From: Lentilactobacillus buchneri
Lineage (GTDB): Bacteria > Bacillota > Bacilli > Lactobacillales > Lactobacillaceae
Direction of reading: 5' to 3'
Assembly (NCBI RefSeq): GCF_018314255.1
Contig: NZ_CP073066.1
Coordinates: 496,001-560,000, forward strand
Length of the DNA stretch: 64,000 bases
The notes under the pieces were generated by a model. That model was not told the DNA's origin and did no database searches. It worked only from the letters and a program-made list of their open reading frames with translations. The position numbers and the translations under genes are program-made. Positions 9,402 through 20,126 of this stretch are shown in pieces (the stretch's first letter is position 1; every line of letters starts with the position of its first letter).

Positions 9402-10269
9402 GGACGTGACCCCCTTGAACAGCTTCTACGATTGCATCCGCCAATTTGTCAATTGTCAGTGGAACACTTTTTAACGGAACCCCTGCAGTGATCAATCGGG
9501 AAGCAAACTCAGCACTACTCGGCAAATCCAGATGCATCTGATATACCCACTGGGGATCCGAAAAAATCTCTTGCGGTCTTCCATGTTTAACAATCTTCCC
9601 TTGATCCATCACAATAACGTCAGAAGCGTAATCAACAACATCATCCATTTGATGCGTGACGAGAATAATCGTCATGCCCTGATGTTCGTGCAGGTCTTCA
9701 GCCAAGTCCATAATTTCTTTGTGGCCGCGAGGATCCAAACCAGCAGTGGGTTCATCCAGAATGAGAATTTCCGGCTTCATTGCCAAAACCCCAGCAATCG
9801 CAACTCTTCTCATTTGGCCGCCGGAAAGATCAAATGGCGACTTGTCTTGTAAATCTTCATCGATGCCAACTAATGCCATCGCCTGTTGGGCATCGCTTCT
9901 GGCTTCTTCGTCAGAAGCCCCATAATTTTTGGGGCCAAACATAATATCTTTGATAACCGTTTCTTCGAATAATTGTTTTTCCGGAAATTGAAATACCATG
10001 CCGACGTGCTTACGAAGTTGCTTTAAATTCTTATTGGTGGTCGCAGGTGTAATCGTTCGCCCTGACACCTCAATTTCTCCCGTAGTCGGCTTGAGAAGCG
10101 CATTAATGTGCTGTACCAAAGTGGACTTGCCGCTACCGGTGTGACCGATAATTGCTGTAAATGACCCGCTGGCAATGGTTAAGGATACCTGATTCAAAGC
10201 ATTTTGAGCAAATGGTGTATCAGCTTGATAAGTATGAGTTACTTCTTTGAAATTAATTGTTTGATCCAT
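9394..10269 (-). CDS. ecfA2: ECF transporter ATPase EcfA2
   Basis: The second ATPase of the energy-coupling module, 291 residues. Seen: Walker A GHTGSGKS, Q-loop FQFPEKQLF, signature LSGGQMRRVAIAG, Walker B ILILDEPTAGLDP and switch His in VTHQMDD. GAGAGG precedes the ATG at 10269. The start overlaps the end of ecfA1 by 31 bases, so the two are translated in step and presumably made in equal amounts for the heterodimer. Confidence 0.95.
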   Translation of the reverse strand: MDQTINFKEVTHTYQADTPFAQNALNQVSLTIASGSFTAIIGHTGSGKSTLVQHINALLKPTTGEIEVSGRTITPATTNKNLKQLRKHVGMVFQFPEKQLFEETVIKDIMFGPKNYGASDEEARSDAQQAMALVGIDEDLQDKSPFDLSGGQMRRVAIAGVLAMKPEILILDEPTAGLDPRGHKEIMDLAEDLHEHQGMTIILVTHQMDDVVDYASDVIVMDQGKIVKHGRPQEIFSDPQWVYQMHLDLPSSAEFASRLITAGVPLKSVPLTIDKLADAIVEAVQGGHVHE

Positions 10270-11072
10270 GTAATTAACCTCTCATCATTGAGATATTGAC
10301 TATGTGAGTCGATTCCACGCTTTTTGAGGGCTGACAGTAATTCGGACGTAAAAGGTGCGGATAAGCCAATCGATGTCAATTTTTCAATATCACCAAAAAT
10401 ATGATCCGGCTGATCAGCTTCAACAACTTGACCTTGGTTGACAACAATGACTTGGTCAGCACCGGCGGCCTCATCTATGTCATGCGTAATGGAAATGACG
10501 GTCAGATTATTTTCGCGTTTAATCTGATTAACCAGTTTTAAAATGTTTTGTCGGCCGCGAGGATCCAGCATGCTGGTAGCTTCGTCCAAAATGATGATTT
10601 TCGGACTAAGGGCAATAATTCCGGCAATCGCAACGCGCTGCTTTTGTCCGCCAGATAAATTAGCAGGAATCCGATCACGAAAGTCCCACATGCCAACCTG
10701 TCGAAGGCTTTGTTCAACAATTTGATGCATTTGCTCACGAGGAACTCGGCGATTCTCTAAGCCAAATGCAACGTCATCCTCTACGGTTGCTCCAACAAAC
10801 TGGTCTTCGGGATTTTGAAAAACCATGCCAATCTTATTTCGAATATCAAAGATATTTGCATCGTTGACCGTCAGTCCATCAACAACGATTTGACCAGACT
10901 TCAAAACAATCAAGCCGTCAATTAAGCGGGCCAGTGTACTCTTCCCACTTCCATTTTGGCCAATGATGGCCGTCCATTTACCTTCCTGAATATTCATCGA
11001 AAAATCATTAAAAAGTTTTTCTTGTTCGGGGTAATTGAAAGAAATGTTTTTAATTTGAATAATATCCTTCAT
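10239..11072 (-). CDS. ecfA1: ECF transporter ATPase EcfA1
   Basis: The first ATPase of the energy-coupling module, 277 residues. Seen: Walker A GQNGSGKS, FQNPEDQFVG, signature LSGGQKQRVAIAG, Walker B IIILDEATSMLDP and ITHDIDEA. The ATG at 11072 is preferred to the further upstream TTG of the open frame, because GAGG lies 8 bases ahead and the protein then starts like the family (MKDIIQIKNISF). It opens the ecfA1-ecfA2-ecfT-truA operon behind rplQ. Confidence 0.95.
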   Translation of the reverse strand: MKDIIQIKNISFNYPEQEKLFNDFSMNIQEGKWTAIIGQNGSGKSTLARLIDGLIVLKSGQIVVDGLTVNDANIFDIRNKIGMVFQNPEDQFVGATVEDDVAFGLENRRVPREQMHQIVEQSLRQVGMWDFRDRIPANLSGGQKQRVAIAGIIALSPKIIILDEATSMLDPRGRQNILKLVNQIKRENNLTVISITHDIDEAAGADQVIVVNQGQVVEADQPDHIFGDIEKLTSIGLSAPFTSELLSALKKRGIDSHSQYLNDERLITWIKQLISKK

Positions 11073-11111
11073 GATGTTCCTCACGCTGTGCAAAGTGTTT
11101 TATCTATGTAC

Positions 11112-11220
11112 AAAAAAATCACTTACAGGTAATCGGTGCATGAGATAAGTCCCACATTCAAACTAGACTAGGAACTGGGTTCCACCATCATAACGTTCTA
11201 TACCAAAAACCTGAGTGATT
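11112..11220 (-). other. Structured spacer between rplQ and ecfA1
   Basis: On the minus strand a 12-base block (11220-11209) pairs with a matching block (11130-11117) apart from a two-base bulge, and the second arm runs into seven T. The roughly 78 bases between the arms include a small hairpin GGAAC-CCA-GTTCC (11184-11172). It could be the terminator of the ribosomal transcript with a large loop, or a leader that controls read-through into the ecf genes. Confidence 0.5.
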
Positions 11221-11254
11221 CTCGTGATAAATATGTGATTTGGTTTAATACTAG

Positions 11255-11638
11255 TTAGTCAACTAACTCTAAAATGACCATTGGAGCACCGTCGCCACGA
11301 CGAGGCATAGTCTTCAAAATTCGTGTATATCCACCATTACGATCAGCATACTTTGTAGCTAATTCGCCAAATACTTTTTGCAAAGCAGTCGTAACGTTAA
11401 TATCGTCACCATCTTCTTTAACATCAGCAACAACATCACGAACAAATGATGCAGCTTGACGACGGGCGTGTAAATCGCCGCGCTTGCCAAGTGAAATCAT
11501 CTTGTCAGCAGTTGAGCGAACTTCCTTAGCTTTTGCTTCAGTAGTAATGATTTGACCATGAATAATTAACTCAGTAGTCAAATTACGAAGCAATGAGCGA
11601 CGATGTGCACTACTACGTTGTAATTTCCGATAACCCAT
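11255..11638 (-). CDS. rplQ: 50S ribosomal protein L17
   Basis: L17, 127 residues, at the polypeptide exit side of the 50S subunit. Seen: [20 protein letters not shown] at the start and [13 protein letters not shown] at the end. The frame stays open upstream into rpoA, but the ATG at 11638 has AAGGAGG ahead and gives the normal size. Last gene of the rpsJ-rplQ block, directly behind rpoA. Confidence 0.98.
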   Translation of the reverse strand: MGYRKLQRSSAHRRSLLRNLTTELIIHGQIITTEAKAKEVRSTADKMISLGKRGDLHARRQAASFVRDVVADVKEDGDDINVTTALQKVFGELATKYADRNGGYTRILKTMPRRGDGAPMVILELVD

Positions 11639-11666
11639 AATTGGATGTCCTCCTTCTTTATCTTTA

Positions 11667-12617
11667 TTAGTCTTCTTTACGAAGTGAAAGGCCCAATGCA
11701 GCAAGCTTTTCTTTAACTTCTTCAAGTGACTTGCGACCAAGATTACGAACCTTCATCATATCAGCTTCGGTCTTTTCCGTAAGTTCTTGAACAGTATTAA
11801 TGCCGGCACGTTTAAGACAGTTGTATGAACGAACTGATAGGTCCAATTCTTCAATTGTCATTTCCAACATTTTTTCTTTGTGGGTTTCTTCCTTCTCGAC
11901 CATGATTTCGGTATTCTTAGCTTCATCAGTCAAATCAACAAACATCTCTAGATGTTCGGTTAAAATTTTGGCCGCCAAACTAACTGCTTCACTCGGAGTA
12001 ATTGAACCATCAGTCCAAATATCCAGTGTAAGCTTATCAAAATCATCGCGTTGACCAACCCGTGTACTTTCAACCTGATAGTTGACACGTTCGATTGGGG
12101 TATAAATAGAATCGACGGGAAGCACACCAATAGGCATTTCAGAACTGCGCTTTTTGTTTTCCACAGCAGAAACGTATCCACGACCTTTGTTGGCGGTTAA
12201 CCGCATATGGAATGTGGCACCTTCAGCAACGGTAGCGATGTGCAAATCAGGGTTCAGAACAGTCACATCACTGTCAGCTTGAATATCACCGGCAGTAACA
12301 TCAGCAGGACCAATTACATCGATTTCCAAATTTTCTTCTTCATCTTCTGGCCCATCTAATTTCAAAGAAATTTTCTTAACATTCAATATAATCTGAGTCA
12401 CATCTTCGACAACACCTTTGATCGTCGAAAATTCGTGCAGTACATCATCAATCTGGATGCTGGTAACAGCAGCGCCAGGAAGAGATGACAGTAATGTACG
12501 TCTCAAAGAATTTCCGAGAGTTGTACCATATCCACGCTCGAGCGGTTCAACGACAACTTCACCAAAATTATTTGTTTCTTCAATTTTATGAATGTTAGGC
12601 TTTTCAAATTCAATCAT
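11667..12617 (-). CDS. rpoA: DNA-directed RNA polymerase subunit alpha
   Basis: Alpha subunit, 316 residues. Seen: the N-terminal dimerisation domain ([20 protein letters not shown]), a linker near residue 230, and the C-terminal DNA-binding domain with [19 protein letters not shown] and [15 protein letters not shown]. Two ATG codons compete: 12626 is too close to AGGGG, while 12617 gives [11 protein letters not shown], the usual family start, so 12617 is chosen. Lies between rpsK and rplQ as in other Firmicutes. Confidence 0.97.
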   Translation of the reverse strand: MIEFEKPNIHKIEETNNFGEVVVEPLERGYGTTLGNSLRRTLLSSLPGAAVTSIQIDDVLHEFSTIKGVVEDVTQIILNVKKISLKLDGPEDEEENLEIDVIGPADVTAGDIQADSDVTVLNPDLHIATVAEGATFHMRLTANKGRGYVSAVENKKRSSEMPIGVLPVDSIYTPIERVNYQVESTRVGQRDDFDKLTLDIWTDGSITPSEAVSLAAKILTEHLEMFVDLTDEAKNTEIMVEKEETHKEKMLEMTIEELDLSVRSYNCLKRAGINTVQELTEKTEADMMKVRNLGRKSLEEVKEKLAALGLSLRKED

Positions 12618-12710
12618 TCTTATCATTAACCCCTTTCAAAACGCGTGAGTCTTCATGCAAAATATCAATATGCTTAAACCAAGTAAAATTCACTATATTG
12701 AATGTCTTAA

Positions 12711-13100
12711 TTAAACTCGACGACGCTTTGGAGGACGAGAACCATTGTGAGGTACCGGAGTAACATCACGAATAGCAGTAACTTCCAATCCAGTAGCTTG
12801 AAGTGCACGAATGGCAGCTTCACGGCCTGAACCTGGTCCTTTGACAGCAACTTCAACGGATTTCATACCATGTTCCATTGATGCCTTAGCAGCAGCTTCG
12901 GCAGCCATTTGAGCAGCAAATGGTGTTGACTTACGACTTCCACGGAAACCTAATGCACCGGCTGATGACCAAGAAACCGCATTCCCAGTGGTGTCGGTAA
13001 TCATAACTAAAGTATTGTTGAATGTTGAATGGATATGTGCAACACCAGCAGCAATATTCTTTTTAGCACGGCGTTTACGACTTGTCTTTTTGTTTACCAT
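12711..13100 (-). CDS. rpsK: 30S ribosomal protein S11
   Basis: S11, 129 residues, on the 30S platform near the E site. Seen: [29 protein letters not shown] [19 protein letters not shown], and the conserved C-terminus [17 protein letters not shown]. It follows rpsM by 25 bases with its own SD. Confidence 0.98.
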   Translation of the reverse strand: MVNKKTSRKRRAKKNIAAGVAHIHSTFNNTLVMITDTTGNAVSWSSAGALGFRGSRKSTPFAAQMAAEAAAKASMEHGMKSVEVAVKGPGSGREAAIRALQATGLEVTAIRDVTPVPHNGSRPPKRRRV

Positions 13101-13125
13101 AAAAACTGATGACCTCCTTCTTTAA

Positions 13126-13488
13126 TTATTTTCTTCTACCAGCAGCAACTTTGCTACCTTTACGTGTGCGGGCATTGTTCTTGGTATGTTGACCACGAAC
13201 TGGCAATCCGCGACGATGACGCATCCCACGATATGATCCAATTTCTTGAAGTCGTTTGATGTTCATACTTACTTCACGACGTAAGTCACCTTCGATTTTA
13301 AGATCGCCGACAACTTCACGAATCTTGTCTTCTTGGTCTGGTGTCAAATCACGTACACGAACATCTTCAGAAACTCCAGCTTTTGCTAAGACTTTTTGAG
13401 CTGTTGTGTTACCAATACCAAAAATGTAAGTTAATCCGATAACAATTCGCTTGTCACGGGGTAAATCAATTCCGGCAATACGAGCCAT
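13126..13488 (-). CDS. rpsM: 30S ribosomal protein S13
   Basis: S13, 120 residues, in the 30S head, forming inter-subunit bridges. Seen: [20 protein letters not shown] at the start, [20 protein letters not shown] and the basic tail. Between rpmJ and rpsK as in Bacillales. Confidence 0.98.
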   Translation of the reverse strand: MARIAGIDLPRDKRIVIGLTYIFGIGNTTAQKVLAKAGVSEDVRVRDLTPDQEDKIREVVGDLKIEGDLRREVSMNIKRLQEIGSYRGMRHRRGLPVRGQHTKNNARTRKGSKVAAGRRK

Positions 13489-13512
13489 TGAGCATACACC
13501 TCCTGTTTATGT

Positions 13513-13632
13513 TTATTTACCTTGGCGTTGTTTGTGCTTTGGGTTTGCTGAGCAAATAACCATTACTCGGCCTTTTCGTTTAATAATCTTGCAATGTTCA
13601 CACATTTTTCGTACTGATGGTCGTACTTTCAT
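13513..13632 (-). CDS. rpmJ: 50S ribosomal protein L36 (zinc form)
   Basis: A 39-residue protein that is easily missed. Translation starts [15 protein letters not shown] and ends [10 protein letters not shown]. The Cys-X2-Cys ... Cys ... His pattern (C11, C14, C27, H33) is the zinc-binding form of L36. GAGG precedes the ATG at 13632. It lies in the usual place between infA and rpsM. Confidence 0.95.
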   Translation of the reverse strand: MKVRPSVRKMCEHCKIIKRKGRVMVICSANPKHKQRQGK

Positions 13633-13668
13633 TTTTAACCCTCCTCGAAAAAAAATGACGAAAAAGGA

Positions 13669-13887
13669 CTACTTAAATCGATAAGTAATACGTCCCTTGG
13701 TTAAGTCGTAAGGAGACATTTCAACGGTAACCTTATCTCCAGGAAGAATCCGAATGTAATGCATTCGGATCTTTCCAGAAACATGAGCTAGAATTTCGTG
13801 TCCATTCTCCAGTTCAACTCTAAACATTGCATTCGGCAATGTTTCTACGACTTTTCCTTCAACTTCAATAACATTATCTTTAGCCAC
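13669..13887 (-). CDS. infA: Translation initiation factor IF-1
   Basis: IF-1, 72 residues, an OB-fold protein that occupies the ribosomal A site during initiation. Seen: [20 protein letters not shown] at the start, [20 protein letters not shown] and the end [13 protein letters not shown]. It has its own promoter upstream (13965-13993), so it can be expressed apart from adk. Confidence 0.98.
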   Translation of the reverse strand: MAKDNVIEVEGKVVETLPNAMFRVELENGHEILAHVSGKIRMHYIRILPGDKVTVEMSPYDLTKGRITYRFK

Positions 13888-13964
13888 TCAATACACCTCC
13901 AATGTTAAATTAGATTGAATAAATTAAATTAATCTTGACAAACCTTTGACAGTTTAACACATTC

Positions 13965-13993
13965 ATTATATTTCATCAATCTAACCGACTCAA
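13965..13993 (-). promoter_or_regulatory. Internal promoter ahead of infA
   Basis: On the minus strand TTGAGT (13993-13988), a 17-base spacer and TATAAT (13970-13965), in the 123-base space between adk and infA. Confidence 0.65.
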
Positions 13994-14010
13994 CACTTAA
14001 TTAGTGAGGT

Positions 14011-14667
14011 TTAGAGTGTGCTCAAGATTTTGTCAACATTTTGCCAAACTTCATCAATGTCTTTGCTGCCATCGACATTGAATAAAAGATTTCGATCCTT
14101 ATAGTATGCGATCAATGGTGTATTCATCTTAACGTTAACCTTAAGACGATTTTTAACAGCCTCTGGTTTGTCATCCTCACGCTGATAAAATTCATGCCCA
14201 CCACAGACATCGCAGGTACCGGGAACTTTAGGCATATGGTACAACTTATGATAAGTGGCACCACAGTTTTTACAGATGAAGCGACCTGACAAACGCTCAG
14301 TCAACAACTTAGGATCAACATCAATGTTGATAACGGCTGTCAAAGGTTTATCCAAGTCTTTGGTCATTTGCGACAACACATCTGCTTGTTCCAAAGTTCT
14401 GGGATAACCATCTAATAAGAAGCCTGGTTTAGTATCATCTTGGGCTAATCTTTCCTTTACAATCCCATTAGTCACTTCATCAGGAACTAAATCCCCTTTA
14501 TCAGTAAAGGATTTGGCCTTAACCCCAAGTGGTGTACTATTCGAGATTGCATCTCGGAACATGTCTCCTGTTGAAATGTGAGGTACGTGATACTTGTCCA
14601 CAATAAATTGGGCTTGAGTACCTTTCCCCGCACCAGGTAATCCCATTAATATCAAGTTCAATGACAT
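14011..14667 (-). CDS. adk: Adenylate kinase
   Basis: Adk, 218 residues, catalyses ATP + AMP to 2 ADP. Seen: P-loop [11 protein letters not shown] at residues 8-18, [20 protein letters not shown], and a LID domain with four cysteines (CKNC ... CDVC), the zinc-binding Gram-positive form. It follows secY in the standard secY-adk-infA order. Confidence 0.97.
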   Translation of the reverse strand: MSLNLILMGLPGAGKGTQAQFIVDKYHVPHISTGDMFRDAISNSTPLGVKAKSFTDKGDLVPDEVTNGIVKERLAQDDTKPGFLLDGYPRTLEQADVLSQMTKDLDKPLTAVINIDVDPKLLTERLSGRFICKNCGATYHKLYHMPKVPGTCDVCGGHEFYQREDDKPEAVKNRLKVNVKMNTPLIAYYKDRNLLFNVDGSKDIDEVWQNVDKILSTL

Positions 14668-14705
14668 TTTATTGTCCTCCTAATTAATAGCGGAATTGCT
14701 CAAAT

Positions 14706-16022
14706 TTAGTCATCAGTTGGTCGAGTATCATGAATGAAGCCAACGTACTCTCGCTTCATCATTAAACCACGAATCTGACGAATTGTTTCAATAGCAACAC
14801 CAACAACAATTAACAGGCTAGTTCCACCTAACCCAATTGATTCATCTAAGTTCCACAGGTTTTGCGCAATCAAAGGAATCAAAGCAACCACTCCAAGGAA
14901 TAACGCACCGACAGTACTTAGCTTCATCAACAGATCAGACACATAAGATTGGGTCTCATGCCCTGGCCAAACACCAGGAATGTAACTGCCTTGCTTTTGC
15001 AAATTCTCCGAAAGCTTTTCCGGGTTAACTTGAACAAAGGCATAGAAGAAAGTGAACATGATAATGAGAATTGTATAGAAAGCTGCACCGGTCGGCGTTT
15101 GCATATTGAATAGATTATTCAATACCTGGAACCAAGTTGCAGTTGAGTAATTGTTAGTGAATGCCATCAAGATAGTTTGCGGCGTTGCAATAAATGAACT
15201 TGCAAAGATAACTGGAATAACACCAGCAACGTTAACCTTCAATGGAAGGTAACTGCTGTCTGGGGATCCAGAAACTCGCCTTGTATATTGAATTGGTACT
15301 CTTCGTTCAGCTTGTTGAACCCAAGTAACAAAGGTTACGATCACTAACACGATTATCAGCAATGCAATCGCAAAAAGGATTGGTTGCCATAGATCAGCGC
15401 CAGAAACGCCAACAAAATACTGGGTCCACAATGACTGAAGTCCGACTGGAATTCGGGCAATGATACCAGCAAAGATAATCATTGAAATCCCATTTCCTAA
15501 GCCACGCTCAGTAATCATGTCCCCCATCCAAGTTGTTAACATTGTTCCACCGGTTAAAATCAAGCCGATGATCACAAATGTTTTGATACTTGGATTTTGA
15601 ACAAGATTCAGACTACTTAATTGATTAAATCCTGCGGTAATTCCAACGGATTGGAAAAAGGCTAGGATGACGGTTAAGTATCTCGTATGTTGATTTAATT
15701 TACGACGACCAACTTCACCTTGCTTACCCCATTCAACATATTTTGGAACAATGTCCATCTGGAGCAACTGGATGATAATTTGTGCAGTGATATAAGGTGA
15801 GACCCCCATCGCAAAGATGGAATAATTAGTCAACCCACCACCACTAAAGGTGTTCAGGATACTAACCAAACCAGAAGATGCAACGGATGTTAATGCTTTG
15901 GCATTGATCCCGGGAACAGTTATGTATGCTCCCAGACGGAATATAACTAGCACAAACAAAGTAAAAAGCATTTTATTGCGAATATCCTTCACTTTGAATG
16001 CTTTTGCTAAAGTCGAAAGCAT
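14706..16022 (-). CDS. secY: Protein translocase subunit SecY
   Basis: The channel subunit of the SecYEG translocon, 438 residues with about ten membrane segments. Seen: FRLGAYITVPGIN, the plug-region FSGGGLTNYSIFAMGVSPYI, GLGNGISMIIFAG and the cytoplasmic loop RRVPIQYTRR. The start codon overlaps the rplO stop by one base (TAATG), so translation is probably coupled. Confidence 0.97.
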   Translation of the reverse strand: MLSTLAKAFKVKDIRNKMLFTLFVLVIFRLGAYITVPGINAKALTSVASSGLVSILNTFSGGGLTNYSIFAMGVSPYITAQIIIQLLQMDIVPKYVEWGKQGEVGRRKLNQHTRYLTVILAFFQSVGITAGFNQLSSLNLVQNPSIKTFVIIGLILTGGTMLTTWMGDMITERGLGNGISMIIFAGIIARIPVGLQSLWTQYFVGVSGADLWQPILFAIALLIIVLVIVTFVTWVQQAERRVPIQYTRRVSGSPDSSYLPLKVNVAGVIPVIFASSFIATPQTILMAFTNNYSTATWFQVLNNLFNMQTPTGAAFYTILIIMFTFFYAFVQVNPEKLSENLQKQGSYIPGVWPGHETQSYVSDLLMKLSTVGALFLGVVALIPLIAQNLWNLDESIGLGGTSLLIVVGVAIETIRQIRGLMMKREYVGFIHDTRPTDD

Positions 16023-16456
16023 TAAACCACCTCGATTTTACCGCCCGCATTTTCAATTACGGATTGTGCAGCCTTTGAAAACTTGCTAGCCTTGACGGTC
16101 AACTTTTTAGTAAGTTCACCTTCACCAAGAATCTTGATGCCTGATTTGGCATTCTTAACGAGTCCTGATTGTTGAAGTAATTCAGGCGTAACTTCCGTAC
16201 CGTTGTCAAAGCTTTCAAGCTTAACAACATTTACAACAGCATATTCCTTGCGGTTGATGTTGTTGAATCCGCGTTTAGGAATTCGACGATACAATGGCAT
16301 TTGGCCACCTTCGAAACCTACACGAGTCTTGCTACGAGCTTTTTGACCTTTTTGGCCACGACCAGCAGTCTTACCTTTACCGGCAGAACGGCCACGACCT
16401 TTACGAGTACGTAATGAACGAGAACCTTCAGCAGCCTTCAATTCATTTAATTTCAT
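16022..16456 (-). CDS. rplO: 50S ribosomal protein L15
   Basis: L15, 144 residues, a late 50S assembly protein. Seen: [20 protein letters not shown], the Gly-rich [24 protein letters not shown] extension, and [17 protein letters not shown]. Ends in a one-base overlap with secY. Confidence 0.98.
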   Translation of the reverse strand: MKLNELKAAEGSRSLRTRKGRGRSAGKGKTAGRGQKGQKARSKTRVGFEGGQMPLYRRIPKRGFNNINRKEYAVVNVVKLESFDNGTEVTPELLQQSGLVKNAKSGIKILGEGELTKKLTVKASKFSKAAQSVIENAGGKIEVV

Positions 16457-16481
16457 GAAATTGGCACCTCCTTACTAATTT

Positions 16482-16667
16482 TTAGTCTTTAACTTGTTCA
16501 ACTTCGATTAAGTGAGCAATTTGGAAAAGGGCTCCACGAATAGATTCGTTGTCTGGTTTAACAACGGTACTATTAACTCGACCCAAGCCAAGTGCCTTCA
16601 CAATTTTACGTTGCTTTGGAAGGCGATGAGTTACGCTACGTTTTAAAGTAATTTTTAATTGAGCCAT
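16482..16667 (-). CDS. rpmD: 50S ribosomal protein L30
   Basis: L30, 61 residues. Seen: [20 protein letters not shown] and the invariant [14 protein letters not shown]. Sits between rpsE and rplO, as in all Firmicutes spc operons. Confidence 0.97.
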   Translation of the reverse strand: MAQLKITLKRSVTHRLPKQRKIVKALGLGRVNSTVVKPDNESIRGALFQIAHLIEVEQVKD

Positions 16668-16681
16668 CTAAAACACCCTCC

Positions 16682-17185
16682 TTATTCAGCTAAATGTTGG
16701 GTTGAAACCCCACGTAAAGCTGAAATTTCTTCAGCACTCTTCAACTCAACCAAGCCCTTGAATGTTGCCCGGATAACGTTGATAGGAGTATTGGAACCTA
16801 GTCGTTTACTAGTAACATCGTCAATACCAGCTAATTCCATCACGGAACGAACGGCACCACCAGCTGCTACTCCAGAACCTTCTTCAGCAGGCTTCAATAA
16901 AATTCGGCCGCCACCAAATGTTCCGAGAACTTCATGAGGAATCGTTGTACCAACAATCGGAACCTCAATTAAGTTTTTACGAGCAGCTTCAACGGCTTTA
17001 CGGATTGCTTCTGGAACTTCTTGAGCTTTACCAGTTCCAAAACCAACATGACCGTGCTTGTCTCCAACAACAACTAAAGCAGCAAAACGAAGACGACGTC
17101 CACCTTTTACAACTTTAGTGATCCGGTTAATCGAAACTACGTTGTCTTCAAGCTCTAACTTATCTGGATCAATAAATTTCTTCAT
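16682..17185 (-). CDS. rpsE: 30S ribosomal protein S5
   Basis: S5, 167 residues, important for decoding accuracy. Seen: [40 protein letters not shown] and [20 protein letters not shown]. The loop with VVKGGR, where spectinomycin resistance changes occur in other bacteria, looks wild type. Confidence 0.98.
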   Translation of the reverse strand: MKKFIDPDKLELEDNVVSINRITKVVKGGRRLRFAALVVVGDKHGHVGFGTGKAQEVPEAIRKAVEAARKNLIEVPIVGTTIPHEVLGTFGGGRILLKPAEEGSGVAAGGAVRSVMELAGIDDVTSKRLGSNTPINVIRATFKGLVELKSAEEISALRGVSTQHLAE

Positions 17186-17204
17186 GTGCGGTTATTCCTC
17201 CTTT

Positions 17205-17561
17205 TTAGAATTCTAGTCCATTTTCACGAGCAGCATCTGCAAGAGCTTGAACACGACCATGATACAAGTATCCACCACGATCGAAAACAACATCTTTAAT
17301 GTTCTTTTCGCTAGCGCGTTGAGCTACTAATTTACCAACACTAGCTGCTTGTTCAGTCTTGTTACCACTACTGATTGCAGAATCAAGTGTTGAGGCACTA
17401 ACAAGCGTTACACCCTCTACGTCATCAATTACTTGAGCGTAGATGTTTTTATTAGAACGATAAACATTCAAGCGTGGGCGCTCGGCAGTACCAGAAATTT
17501 TATTACGGACACGATTATGACGGCGTTTCCGATTCTTATTCTTATCTGGTTTAGAAATCAA
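17205..17561 (-). CDS. rplR: 50S ribosomal protein L18
   Basis: L18, 118 residues, binds 5S rRNA with L5. Seen: [40 protein letters not shown] and [20 protein letters not shown]. The open frame starts at a GTG at 17570, but GAGGTG overlaps it and is correctly spaced for the TTG at 17561, which gives the family N-terminus [12 protein letters not shown] is therefore chosen. Confidence 0.96.
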   Translation of the reverse strand: MISKPDKNKNRKRRHNRVRNKISGTAERPRLNVYRSNKNIYAQVIDDVEGVTLVSASTLDSAISSGNKTEQAASVGKLVAQRASEKNIKDVVFDRGGYLYHGRVQALADAARENGLEF

Positions 17562-17598
17562 AATAGTCACCTCAAAATTTTATTAGGCTGGCATCTTA

Positions 17599-18138
17599 CT
17601 ACTTACCAGTCTTACCTTCCTTACGAATAATATGTTCATTCTCATAACGAATACCTTTACCCTTATATGGTTCTGGTGAACGTACTGAACGAACTGATGC
17701 AGCAAAGTCACCAACTGCTTGTTTGCTGATACCATTGATGTGAATCGTTGTGTTATCAGGAACTTCAACAGTTAGATCATCTGGAACAGTCATTTCAACT
17801 GGGTTTGAATAACCAACGTTTAATGTCAGGTTCTTGCCCTTAAGTTGTGCACGATAACCAACACCAACCAACTTCAAAGTCTTTTTGAAGCCAGTAGTTA
17901 CGCCATCAACCATGTTGCTGACGTTGGCACGAGTTGTACCATGCAATGCACGTACTTTGTCGTTGTAATCACCAATGGGCTCAAAGTTAACTTCGTTATC
18001 TTTGATAGTCATCTTGATTTGTGATGAAATCTCGCGGGTTAAAGATCCTTTGGCACCTTTGACAGTTACAGTATTCCCATCTGCTTTTACCTCGACACCT
18101 TTTGGTAATTCGATGGTTTTATAACCAATTCGACTCAT
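17599..18138 (-). CDS. rplF: 50S ribosomal protein L6
   Basis: L6, 179 residues, two related alpha/beta domains near the factor-binding site. Seen: [17 protein letters not shown] at the start and the family signature [18 protein letters not shown] close to the end. Between rpsH and rplR. Confidence 0.98.
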   Translation of the reverse strand: MSRIGYKTIELPKGVEVKADGNTVTVKGAKGSLTREISSQIKMTIKDNEVNFEPIGDYNDKVRALHGTTRANVSNMVDGVTTGFKKTLKLVGVGYRAQLKGKNLTLNVGYSNPVEMTVPDDLTVEVPDNTTIHINGISKQAVGDFAASVRSVRSPEPYKGKGIRYENEHIIRKEGKTGK

Positions 18139-18164
18139 TAATTACACCTCCGATTTGATGAATT

Positions 18165-18563
18165 TTACCAGACGTAAGCTAACACTTCGCCGCCAATTTT
18201 TTGGGCGCGTGCTTGCTTATCTGTGATCACACCATTTGATGTGGAAATGATAGCAATTCCAAGACCATTTAAAACCTTGGGAACAGCATCTGCTTTAACA
18301 TACGAACGTAAACCTGGCTTAGAAATTCTCTTAAGACCAGTGATGACACGTTGCTTATCCTTGCCATACTTTAAGAAAACACGGATAATGCCTTGTTTGT
18401 CATCTTCGATATATTCAACATCGCGTACAAAACCCTCACGTTTAAGGATTTCAGCGATGTCACGTTTGATTTTTGATGCAGGAACTTCAACTGTTTCATG
18501 GTAAACCATGTTTGCATTACGAATGCGAGTTAAAAAGTCTGCAATTGGATCAGTCATAGACAT
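18165..18563 (-). CDS. rpsH: 30S ribosomal protein S8
   Basis: S8, 132 residues, a primary 16S rRNA binder. Seen: [20 protein letters not shown] at the N-terminus, [20 protein letters not shown], and the C-terminal [20 protein letters not shown]. Start MSMTDPIAD as is common in lactobacilli. Confidence 0.98.
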   Translation of the reverse strand: MSMTDPIADFLTRIRNANMVYHETVEVPASKIKRDIAEILKREGFVRDVEYIEDDKQGIIRVFLKYGKDKQRVITGLKRISKPGLRSYVKADAVPKVLNGLGIAIISTSNGVITDKQARAQKIGGEVLAYVW

Positions 18564-18588
18564 CAGCGCACAACCTCCTTTTTAATTA

Positions 18589-18774
18589 TTACCAACTAGC
18601 TTTCTTCATGCCAGGAATTTGACCTTTGTGGGCAAGTTCACGGACGCACAAACGGCATAAATGGAATTTCTTGTATACAGAACGAGGTCGTCCGCAACGT
18701 TCACAACGTGTGTAATTCTGAGTTGAGAACTTAGCAGGGCGTTCACTTTTTACAATTAATGATTTTTTAGCCAA
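18589..18774 (-). CDS. rpsZ: 30S ribosomal protein S14, zinc-dependent type Z
   Basis: S14, 61 residues, the short zinc-binding form. Seen: four cysteines in CERCGRP ... CRLC and the end [11 protein letters not shown]. Firmicutes may have a second zinc-free paralogue elsewhere; it is not in this window. Confidence 0.97.
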   Translation of the reverse strand: MAKKSLIVKSERPAKFSTQNYTRCERCGRPRSVYKKFHLCRLCVRELAHKGQIPGMKKASW

Positions 18775-18789
18775 TGTGAAACCTCCTCT

Positions 18790-19332
18790 TTATCTGGCAA
18801 ACGGCATACCGAATTGAACTAACAATTCATGTGACTCTTCGTCGGTATTTGCAGTAGTTACAATTACAATATCCAAACCTCTAACACGGTTAACATTATC
18901 GTAATTGATTTCAGGGAAAATCAACTGTTCACGGACACCCAAAGTGTAGTTACCGCGACCATCAAAGGCACGAGTGCTGACACCATGGAAATCACGAACA
19001 CGTGGTAACGAAACGTTGACTAACTTATCTAAGAAGTCATACATTCTATCTCCACGGAGTGTAACTTTAGCACCGATTGACATTCCTTCACGTAATCTAA
19101 ATCCGGCAATTGATTTCTTAGCTTTTGTAACCAGTGGCTTTTGGCCTGAAATCAATGCTAATTCAGAAACGGCTTCATCGAGGTTCTTGGCGTTAGTAAC
19201 AGCGTCTCCAACACCCATGTTAAGAACGATTTTATCGATCTTAGGAGCTTGCATAACTGATTTGTAGCTAAATTTATCCATCATATGTGGTGTAATTTCG
19301 CTATTGAATTTTTCTCGTAAACGACTTGACAT
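18790..19332 (-). CDS. rplE: 50S ribosomal protein L5
   Basis: L5, 180 residues, binds 5S rRNA and contacts P-site tRNA. Seen: [40 protein letters not shown] and [18 protein letters not shown]. Between rplX and rpsZ. Confidence 0.98.
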   Translation of the reverse strand: MSSRLREKFNSEITPHMMDKFSYKSVMQAPKIDKIVLNMGVGDAVTNAKNLDEAVSELALISGQKPLVTKAKKSIAGFRLREGMSIGAKVTLRGDRMYDFLDKLVNVSLPRVRDFHGVSTRAFDGRGNYTLGVREQLIFPEINYDNVNRVRGLDIVIVTTANTDEESHELLVQFGMPFAR

Positions 19333-19360
19333 TTAAAAGGTATCCTCCTTTCGCTAGTGA

Positions 19361-19669
19361 TTAATCGATCGCTTTTTGCGATTTCTTTGAGTAACGTACT
19401 TTTTTACCATCTTCAACTTTAATACCAATACGAGTTGGCTCGTTGGTTGATGGGTCAATTAGCATAACATTTGATACGTGAATTGGGGCTTCAGCATCAA
19501 CAATTCCACCTTGTGGATTCGTCTGAGAAGCTTTTGTATGCTTCTTAACTTTGTTGATTCCTTCAACAATCACACGATCTTTTGAAGCGATAGTTTTAGT
19601 AACTGTCCCTTCCTTACCTTTGTCCTTACCACTAATAACACGGACTTTGTCACCAGTTTTAATGAACAT
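19361..19669 (-). CDS. rplX: 50S ribosomal protein L24
   Basis: L24, 102 residues, an assembly initiator with a KOW motif. Seen: [20 protein letters not shown] at the start and [20 protein letters not shown]. Between rplN and rplE. Confidence 0.98.
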   Translation of the reverse strand: MFIKTGDKVRVISGKDKGKEGTVTKTIASKDRVIVEGINKVKKHTKASQTNPQGGIVDAEAPIHVSNVMLIDPSTNEPTRIGIKVEDGKKVRYSKKSQKAID

Positions 19670-19699
19670 CTACGGCACCTCCTTATATCCTGGTTGTGA

Positions 19700-20068
19700 T
19701 TACAGTACTTCTGGGGCTAATGAAACAATCTTCATGAAGTTGCTGTCACGTAATTCGCGAGCAACTGGGCCAAAGATACGAGTGCCTTGGGGACTCTTGT
19801 CATCACGGATAAGAACCGCAGCATTTTCATCAAAACGAATGTATGAACCATCATTACGACGAGTAACAGCCTTAGTACGGACTACAACAGCTTTAACAAC
19901 GTCACCCTTTTTGACAACGCCACCTGGTGTTGCTTGTTTAACCGTAGCAACAATAGTATCGCCGATTCCGGCATACCTTCTGGTTGAGCCACCTAAAACC
20001 TTAATAGTTAACAATTCTCTTGCACCTGAGTTGTCGGCAACTTTTAAACGACTTTCTTGTTGAATCAC
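19700..20068 (-). CDS. rplN: 50S ribosomal protein L14
   Basis: L14, 122 residues, part of an inter-subunit bridge. Seen: [20 protein letters not shown] and [20 protein letters not shown]. Between rpsQ and rplX, with a 58-base gap to rpsQ that shows no clear signal beyond the SD. Confidence 0.98.
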   Translation of the reverse strand: MIQQESRLKVADNSGARELLTIKVLGGSTRRYAGIGDTIVATVKQATPGGVVKKGDVVKAVVVRTKAVTRRNDGSYIRFDENAAVLIRDDKSPQGTRIFGPVARELRDSNFMKIVSLAPEVL

Positions 20069-20126
20069 AGGTATATCCTCCCTTCATCATTGGATCGAAT
20101 ACGATAATAATGATAATTAAGTAAAG

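Noticed and set aside
11177..11186. GGTGGAACCC in the rplQ-ecfA1 spacer, resembling the T-box sequence TGGTACC
   Set aside because: The stem I and specifier elements are absent and the region is too short for a T-box.
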